64,000 nt of DNA, taken from contig NC_062983.1 in NCBI RefSeq assembly GCF_023078275.1, forward strand, positions 1,171,001 to 1,235,000. The letters run 5' to 3'. A program made the position numbers and the translations under genes. The stretch comes from Leguminivora glycinivorella (Eukaryota; Arthropoda; Insecta; Lepidoptera; Tortricidae). This document shows positions 55,932 to 64,000 of the stretch, in pieces (position 1 is the stretch's first letter; every line of letters begins with the position of its first letter). The notes under the pieces are model-generated. The model made no database searches and was not told the DNA's origin. It saw only the letters and a program-made list of their open reading frames with translations.

Positions 55932-56361
55932 CCACAGATCAAGCAAACATATCTACTTAGCATGTCAAATGAACTCACACTCAGTAAAACCCACTGAGTT
56001 GTCCGTCTTTAATCGAAGCTTGCAGCTTTCGGGCGTCAATTTTTGTAAGTTGAAGTTAACAATAACATTAATAATGCCTCGTTACGTAATATTTAATTGC
56101 AACAACACAAACATTATGAACATTCAAGGGCCTGAGACATATTTGAAATCACAGGCAAGTAACAACAGTACAAAATGTGACACGCTCGGCCCCTATACAA
56201 ATAGATGAACTTAGCACATTGTTACTGGCGAAGTCTCAATGTAAATTGAGACTCCAGTGCCTGTTAAGATCTATTCTTACGAGTAGATGTTTGCTATAAC
56301 GCCACCCTAAGGCGGTTGAGAATTGAGGGAAGGCATGGATAAATTTGCACACATCCAGCAG

Positions 56362-56436
56362 GCCTCCGTGGCGCAGTTGGAAGCGAGATGGCCCCGGCAA
56401 GGCCAAAGGTCGCAGGTTCGAGTCCTGCCGGAGGTG
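56362..56436 (+). tRNA. tRNA-like gene (anticodon-position GGC), copy B
   Basis: Counterpart of 31705-31779 with one change in the D stem (GCGC to GCGA), which weakens pairing there. A-box, B-box, anticodon stem and downstream T-run are otherwise the same. Confidence 0.55.
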
Positions 56437-56934
56437 TGAATTTTTCCATTTCTTTTTTCCATTTTTTCCTTTAATTTAAAAATAGATGAACTTGTTTCTT
56501 CTTATCCAAATCTATAATAGTTCTGTGCTTTCTTTCACATGTCCCATTGTCTGTCTGTAATCAAATCTTGCAAGTTAAATTTGACCCACTTCCCGTTTTC
56601 CGATTGGGCCGAAATTGTGATCGTGGTCAAACGTCTACCTATCCTTACTAAAAAAAAATGGTATCATGGAGCTGATGTGATGATGGAGCAGAAAGGTGGC
56701 CATAAGAACTCTGTAATAAAACGTCGTATCCCCATTGAGTAAGGGGTTTTTAGAAACGTCTCGGAGAGCAGTAAATAACTGTTGAAATAAAAGTACAGTC
56801 GGCGATAAAAGCTTGCGCCAAAATCGATTTTCATCCGATGAAACATATTACTCTTAAACGTATGTAATGTACGAGCCTAAAGAATGGTGTAAAGTGCAAA
56901 GGTCTCGATTAAATTTGTTAAAGTACCACGTAGG

Positions 56935-58100
56935 ATTAGGGTTGCAAATAGAAAAAAAAAACCAAATGTTTTTTTTTTCAGAATTATGAAAAAAAACATG
57001 AAAAATCCAAGCACCATTGTTTTTTTTCTAAATATATTAGTTTTTTTTTTCAGATGAACAAATAATACGAAAATAACGATTTTTCGTGATTTGTAACGTT
57101 TCAATAACAATAACGTACATTTTAATTCGATAAACATTCAGTATGCAAACGTTTACTGAGGAATCCCCGATGCGGCGTGGAGCGTGGAGAGGCGGTGGTG
57201 TTGCCATCAGTAAATAGCGACAACTACTAACTACAGATTGTGTAAATGTTAGTTTTATAAAACCAGAAATTATAATATTTTATGCAACCGGTGGTTAAAA
57301 GAGGTCATAAAAGGTTAGTGGCGAGGGTAAAACTTTGAGGCGAAGCCGAAAATTGTTAATTAAGACGCCACGAGCATTTTTTGACTCAGTTAAACACCGT
57401 TGCATATAATACTTTTTCTACGACCAAGCACATACTTTGAAAGAAAATTATAAATTCAACAAATACCTACTTTCAGTCATCTTAGTTATCTAGTGGACCA
57501 CCTACCATTTTGAATATGCAGTTTGAGTGCAAACATGAAAATAAAACTGTCTATGGTATGGTTCTCTGAAGCCTGGCCACTAAGACGAATCGAGCCGCGT
57601 CGAATCGAGTTCTCATACATTTGAATGCGATTTGACGCGTCGCTAATGAACGCAGCAGAAAACAAACGAGACTCGACTCTGCGAATGCCAGGCTTTATCT
57701 GACATTCTAAGGTTGGCAACAATGTATTTCATACAATATTTTAATTTTCTACGATGAAGTGATTGGTTTGTTAAGTTGGTAGCAATGTATTACAGAATTT
57801 TAATAGCTATAACGTGCTACTGCTACAAAATGTTTTCAGGGTATAGACTAGATAGACTTGTTCTGACATCTTTTATGTAGGGTTTTAAAGTTTTATGCAC
57901 GACCTTGTAACTCACGAATAACAGTACGGGAGTAGAAAAAAGTTATTAAATGTAAATTCGTTTAATAGTTAACATAAAGTCTAAAAAACCGTACAGAAGT
58001 ATTAACTGTTTTGCAAATTTTGAGATTTCGTCCTTTAGAAAAAAACATACTGTTTTTTTTTCAAGCCAGAAAAAAAACAGTTTTTTTGCAACCCTAACTA
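56935..58100. mobile_element. A/T-homopolymer-rich TIR element, copy B, split by an insertion
   Basis: Same ends as 31952-32492 (AGGGTTGCAAATAG / TTTTTTTGCAACCCT), interrupted by the 57271-57938 insertion. Confidence 0.75.
57271..57938 (+). mobile_element. 'ATTTTATGCAAC(C/T)GGTGG' element, second copy-B insertion
   Basis: About 668 bp with the same ends as 55232-55798 but about 100 bp more interior sequence. It interrupts the AT-rich element 56935-58100; copy A reads AAATTAAAGTTATTAAATG through the site at about 32290. Confidence 0.8.
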
Positions 58101-60291
58101 TTACGTAGGATAGTGATAGTACCTTTGCACCAGTTGCGAAATGGTATCGCATCATAGATCCTTTCTGATCTTATATCCCATCTCCTTAACAAAAAACTGT
58201 GGTATCAGACTATCAAGACCCTGTTTTTAATGTTTATTATATGTTATTTATATATTGTTGCATATTAATACACTGGTTCTGAAACTCTAAAAGCCGTATT
58301 TTAAATATTCCCAATATGTTTCCTAGAAAATCTCGACAGAGATTTTGGTCGCACAAAATGTTCGAGGAAATAGTGCTTACAGAACAATATGCTTTCACGA
58401 ATGTTCCGGGTGGGAGGTTTTTTCTTTGAAATTTTATTTCTAAAGGTTTAAATATAAACTCTTTAGCGATAAGGCCGCCTGTTGTTTACCTCTGTAATAA
58501 AATTTATTGTAATGTGTGTGTTCTTAAGTAGAGGTATGTATTTATCTATTTAAGTATGTATATCGTCGCTTAGCACTCATAGTACAAGCTTTGCTTAGTT
58601 TGGGGCTAAGTTGATCTGTGTAAGATGTCCCCAATATTTATTTATTATTTATTTATGTACATTTCTGAGGTTGTGCAATAAAGTGGATTTGTATTGTATT
58701 GTATTGTGTATGTATGGTTATTTTGGAAGCAAATAATTTCGTTGTAAGCCCTTTTGAAATACAAAATAATTTTATGCATTTTAGTATAGTTTATACTGTT
58801 GGGTTATTCATTAAATTTATTTGTTAAAGAGGAAGCGTTATGCATCACAGAATGCATGAAAAATGCCAATGTTCACCTGTCATTGTACGACCTTCAAATC
58901 TTCAAGAAAAGAGCGTACACCCATCTTAAAGGTCGGCAACGCACCTCCAACACCTCTGGTGTTTCTGGTGTCCATGGGCGGCAGTGATCGCTTACCATCA
59001 GGCGACCTGTCTGCTTGTTTGCCTCCTATCCCATAAAAAAAAATGTTATGCCAATTTCCTTACATTACGTTAATCGCTTGCGTTCAACGCCTGCAATAAT
59101 GGCATAACAAACGCGTTTTAAGTATGTAAGGTAAGTTTTGGTCATACGAATTGTCTAAGTAGCTCGATCATAAAGATTTACTCGCGCCTAATGAAGATGC
59201 AGCCATATAGACCAAGAGTTTGGATGTAGTATTTTAATTCCGTACTATGTATATGTTCAACATTTAAAGCGACTCGAATCTTGTTTGCAATATTATGATT
59301 CAATAAAGCAACCTGTGTAACTTATTTATAATTTTCAAAAACAGTCAACTTTTCCATAGCAACATCTCTTTTGTCCCGATTTTCTAAGCTTAAATAAAAA
59401 TTACAAATTGAACAGCCGACATAAGCTGCAATTTATATTCAAGGTACAAAATGCGGGTTAAATTAGTTTCCCTCAAGGCTTCAGCTAACTTCGCGACCCT
59501 AACTTCCTTATTCTGAGAGAAGCCTGTATCGCTTACAAAGAGAAAGCCAATATACTTAGGTACCTACTAAAACTTTCTCAATTTGACTATAAATATATTT
59601 TTAAATTGAGAAATGAATGGAGAAATTCACACCTCTGACAGGATTAGTACCTGCGACCATGCATCTGACCAACTGAAGGCAATATACCCTAACCACAAAA
59701 TTAAATTTTTGAAAAAAAAAACCCCGACTGCGACATAGTGGACCGATTTTCATGAAACGTAGCTAACACTCCCGAGGAATATAGCTTTCAAAAAAACAAA
59801 AAATCGGTTCATCCATTCGGGAGCTACGATGCCACAGACAGACACACACACACAAACAGGCAGACAGACACCCAGTCGTTTTTGAGTCGGGGGTTAAAAA
59901 AGGTCAAGGTTAGAATCCTGTCGGTGTTTTTTTTTTTAATATGTGAGCATATCGCTCGAAGACCTATCTGCATGATTAAAAAAAAAAATTAATGAATTCA
60001 TAGAAAAATAATAAACTTCATAGATATTTTTTTAGGATTTCATAACGTTTCTTTTGTTTCATCAAAACGAATAAATCGGTTAGTTTGCAATCGCTTTATT
60101 TTTGTGTATTGTACGTGATCGGTTTTTATTAAACACGTAGACCAATTCTCGATCCTATTGTATTTTTTAATATTTAATTAACAGGCCTTTGCATCGATAA
60201 CAGATGATTCAAGCAGCATCCTTGCGACACTTACGTTCGTGGCTGTACAGCCCAATTCGAGAGAGGATCTCTCCTCAGCACTTTAATATTT

Positions 60292-60996
60292 GGGTGTGTA
60301 ATGATTGGTATAACTTTTTTTGGTATAATAACATTTGGTATAACAACATTTCGTATATATTTAAAGGATATATTCACTCATTTGACATAATTAACATTTG
60401 GTATAACCACAAAATATCTACTTTTATTTTGTATAATCATTATTTCGTATAACACTTATTTATAATAACCGTTATATGGTATAACTATCTATTGATATAC
60501 GACTAGTATAATATAACTAGCAAACAGTATAAAACATTTCATGAATTAATTTTATTCTTTTTTTAAGGGATCACAGTTCTGTTCTAACCTAACCTAACCT
60601 ACTTTTCTGATAGCAGTATATATGTTTAAGGGTCACAGTTCTAACCTAACCTATTTTTCTGGTAGCAGCGCGTTGCGTGTAGGGGTCACAGTTCTAACGT
60701 AGGTAAACTACTTACCAGAGTAAATGACGGATCTAATTTATCGTACAATTGTATTTTTTTTTAACTGTGCTTTAGAAATAATTTGTGTTATACAATTTAT
60801 TTATTATCGGAAATAAGCATTATACGCAAAGTATGTTATAATAAATGTTATTCGAAAAAATGATCATTATATTAAATAAGAATTATACAATTTGTTAGTA
60901 TATTATTTGTTGTTATATGATTCAATAATTATACCAAATGATCGTTATAATGACTAAAAATATATCAAAAAAAGTTATATCGATCGATACGCACCC
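60292..60996. mobile_element. 705-bp non-autonomous DNA element, copy B only
   Basis: Short inverted ends GGGTGTG / CGCACCC and a 9-bp duplication TTAATATTT (60283-60291 and 60997-61005). Copy A has the empty site at about 35050. Both halves carry many TGGTATAA/TTATACCA motifs in mirrored orientation. The middle has GGGTCACAGTTCTAAC-type units, one with three TAACC repeats. Confidence 0.88.
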
Positions 60997-63249
60997 TTAA
61001 TATTTACCTACTTAACAAAAAAAAATTGATTTGCCTTGGTTTTGATTCATCTCCTATCCTGCTCTACTTAACCTCTGAAATATACTTTCAAAAATGCGTT
61101 TTTGATGGCAATGTTGTCAGTGTGTTGAATAATCTAAGTAAATAATCTAATACCTGTGCAGTTTGGCAGAAGTGTAAAATGTAAATAAAAGCTAAGACAA
61201 TTAGTTCGCGAATAAATGTTTTTTCACCACACCAACTGACAAAGGCTTACTTTGCTAATCGAAAACAGATAGCAAAATTGCATTTTATCCACAAGAGTGC
61301 AAAGTAATTTCATAAAAAATTTAACTTGACATCTTAAGCTGGCTGGTAGAATTTAACTATAAATGATGATTTTGAATCATAAATATTGAATAAATTGATA
61401 GATTTAATTTAGTTTGATGTTTTATAGTCAGTATTTTGTTCGTGTTGGTGTGGTGAAAAATTTTGTGTTTCACTCGGCGGCAATGTTTGTTTAACCTTCG
61501 TGCCTTGAAACCCTCGCAACGCTCAAATTCCACTTTTTGAACCACCTGCTACGCTAAAAAAATAAAAAAATAAATCTTTAGCTTGCTCGGGTATCAATAT
61601 TGGCACGTGCGGTTAAACAACAACTTTGCCCCCTTGTAAAACAAATAACTATTTTTTTTTTTAATTTTAAATACACTGAATAAAATGAAAATATGGCAAA
61701 ACTTAAACTCATAACAGCCTTTCTTTCTTTTGGCCTCAGAAATGCGTGGTTACGGTTAAAATCTTTCGGGTTCCTCGTGTTCTCAATTTCCAATTATCTC
61801 CCTCCCTCTCCCTCACTTATAGGTAGGTACTACAAAATGAATTCCACTCCAATCAAGGAACACGTCAATTCACCGTAATCGTTCCTACCACTAATCGTTC
61901 ATATGCCCGCCTAGCCAAATTGACAATCGTTGACGCTAGACGCCGATCAAAACACCTCGGACACTGGCGATTAAATATATGAAAGAGGCGCGTTCCTAGC
62001 ACACAGTCTAAGCTCGTGTAGGTGAACGCGTACTATGCTTGTGTGAGTGAGATATGACAGGTCGACTGTTTGCATTTTTGACAGGTGGTAACTGTGAGGT
62101 AACCGAGAGGGGGTGGGCGGCACTTTCAGCGGGGAGCGGGAGTGGCCATACTGTATGATAATACTCTTTATTATACTGTGATCAAAACGTAGTCTGGCTC
62201 TGTTGCGCCAATAATGGAAAAGCGATAGAGATAGCTAACGATACCGATATTATCGTAAGCGTTTGGGCATTTGGCTACGACCCTGATGGATGTTTTGTAC
62301 CGATACAAACAAGTACGTAGTAAGCCTTAATTTCTTAGTGATAAGCATCAAAATTGGTCAACAAATTGTTTCGATGATACAAAATTGGAACGCAAGTTGA
62401 TTGATATTATAACACTTTATCACTTTACAATAAAGTTCGAAATTGATCAGTAAATTATAAAATCCTTGAATCTAGGAGTATTTTCATTGATCAACGATAA
62501 AACTAATCTATTTGATCTTTGATAGTCCTTATGTTTTTGTAATACGGTTCTTAATAGGCTAAGTAATTTGTCGAAAATTGTACTGTAATAGTGAATTGCT
62601 GGTAACTTCACGACATTGGATATATTGGTTGGTAATTGGTTTGTAACACGCAAAATGGCCGAGAAGCCAATCAAGTGGTTTTTACAAGCTTTAGACATTT
62701 GAATTGATGATTGATGATAAGCATATGAATCGCTCAATAATTGTTTAGTCTTTTTTTGTTCAATACAACACGGTAATACAACAGAGTGGCAGCTGACGTC
62801 CATAAGGATACATATTACACTTTACCATTATGAGTTACGCTCAGGATGCGATGACCGACCAAAATCACTCCTGGATATACGCATATCGTCACTACTTTTA
62901 AAAAAACTTGTATCTTCGTCTGTCAATGAAAAGAAAATTGTAGTAAGTATGTATGGAATGCATATATAGACTTACTGCGTTTTAACTTTGAGGAACAGCG
63001 TGAGATACGAGATTTTTTAAAAGTAGTGACGATATATATGTACACTTGTACAGATGTAGTACGAAAAGGATTTCCCTCGTATTTAATACTACGTCGGTGG
63101 CAAACAAGCATACAATCCGTATGATGGAAAGCGGTCACCGTAACCTATAGACGCCTGCAACTCAAGGAGTGTCTCATGCGCTTTGCCAACCCATTAGAAA
63201 CTTGTGCACTCCCTTTTGCTGTGTTATGTACACATGCGTATTGTTCCGG

Positions 63250-63340
63250 AAACGTTCGTATTTGTCATGCTAGTTCAGTCAATGTCAGTACATCTTGTAC
63301 TGAGACTGACTGAAATAGCATGACACGTTCGTACGTTACC
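63250..63340. repeat. short-loop hairpin at the right end of copy-B homology
   Basis: ACGTTCGTATTTGTCATGCT..AGTACA and TGTACTGAGACTGACTGAAA..AGCATGACACGTTCGT pair over about 40 bp with a 3-nt loop. Only the left arm exists in copy A (38143-38205). Confidence 0.7.
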
Positions 63341-63507
63341 CTAATTAAATTAAATTAAATTGGTCTTTTGCTAGCTTTATGAACTAGCCAAGGATTCAAA
63401 GTGCATAGGCAAAGGGTCGTAGTCGGTAAACAGCTTTTGGTCTAGTGCTTTATTGAGTGGTGGGGGGCGAAGTGTGTACATTAGTGGGTAGTTTAAGTGT
63501 GATGGCG

Positions 63508-63596
63508 CACGTACTATCAGCTGCAAAAGTGCGTGGCGAATTTATCAATGAATTCAATCATGAATTCTCTAGGCACTTTTGCTGCTAATAGTACAT
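63508..63596. repeat. hairpin, ~88 bp
   Basis: GTACTATCAGCTGCAAAAGTGC and GCACTTTTGCTGCTAATAGTAC form inverted arms around an internal TGAATTCA dyad. MITE-like. Confidence 0.7.
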
Positions 63597-63659
63597 TTGT
63601 AAATGACTCCAAAACAGTTTTGTTCGTAACTGGGCTTGAAACTGTGAAATTCAAGTAAC

Positions 63660-64000
63660 TTATTATAAGTTTATTTATTTAATAAGTTTACACGGCATTG
63701 CAGCATGAAACACCAATACACCGAATAGACTAAAAGGAACAAAATATACAACTAAAAGAAATTACAACGACAAATATAACATAGGTACAGTAAATTTTAT
63801 TAAGGTAATACTCGTAAATAACAAATAAATAACAAGCTAACTCACAAAAAATAATAAAACAACTTAAAATTAAATTAAAAACTAATCTAAACTAAAATAT
63901 ATCTAAATATGGCCCCCGCGGCATTGTGCCAAAGATGCTGGCAGCATTCCCTCGCTGAATAGCAATGCTTATGCGTTCCGAGAGAAAGCTGCCAGCTCTC
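63660..64000. other. LINE-tail-like AT-rich sequence at the window end
   Basis: TTTATTTATTTAATAAGTTT start, GCATTGCAGCATGAAACACC and A-rich DNA resemble non-LTR retrotransposon 3' sequence. 63900-64000 becomes GC-richer (GGCCCCCGCGGCATTGTGCC) and is cut by the window edge; its identity is unknown. Confidence 0.4.

Larger units (their letters stand above)
38692..63305. repeat. copy B of the duplicated locus
   Basis: The second copy starts exactly at the end of the N run, so it enters mid-homology, as expected for a contig of the alternative haplotype. It is about 4 kb longer than copy A, mainly because of the 4147-bp element at 45103-49249. It retains both neurexin exons. Similarity to copy A ends near 63305, within a hairpin sequence; after that both copies continue into different DNA. 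Confidence 0.9.

Noticed and set aside
60586..60650. TAACC repeats resembling insect telomere sequence
   Set aside because: Only three consecutive units, inside a polymorphic DNA element with its own target duplication; not a telomere or a fusion point.

Overview
The window is intronic, repeat-dense insect DNA, almost certainly from a moth or butterfly (Lepidoptera). The evidence is AT-rich non-coding sequence, many copies of tRNA-headed SINEs and fold-back MITEs of lepidopteran type, decayed non-LTR retrotransposon tails, and intron-containing coding sequence. The only host gene recognised with confidence is neurexin-1 (Nrx-1). Two consecutive coding exons of one laminin-G/LNS domain, best matched to LNS2 of alpha-neurexin, lie on the + strand: 49414-49563 and 54759-54919. 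A second copy of the first exon lies at 23724-23873.

Layout. Positions 1-17670 are single-copy in this window: intron or intergenic DNA with nested MITEs, SINEs and short LINE remnants. Positions 17674 to about 38205 (copy A) and 38692 to about 63305 (copy B) are the same locus present twice in direct orientation, separated by a 100-N scaffold gap (38592-38691). The copies align through nearly all single-copy stretches with scattered substitutions, and differ mainly by clean insertions with empty sites in the other copy. This is the pattern of two allelic haplotypes placed side by side in an assembly; a genuine tandem duplication is the alternative. Copy B ends at about 63305, and 63306-64000 is unique in this window.

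The A/B comparison acts as a built-in catalogue of insertion polymorphism. It shows hAT-type MITEs with exact 8-bp target duplications, a CACTG-ended MITE, a SINE with a 12-bp target duplication, a LINE fragment, a 705-bp element with a 9-bp target duplication, and a 4147-bp terminal-inverted-repeat element (45103-49249). The 4147-bp element carries a small spliced gene predicted to encode 105 residues of unknown function, and I see no transposase in it.

Points of most interest: (1) the 4.1-kb cargo-bearing element; (2) a decayed partial tandem copy of the neurexin exon, about 1 kb downstream of the real exon in both copies, with two CAG-to-TAG stops; (3) a 336-bp deletion in copy A that removes the whole second neurexin exon and would shift the reading frame if real. 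I found no prokaryotic-type operon, CRISPR array or complete multi-gene system.
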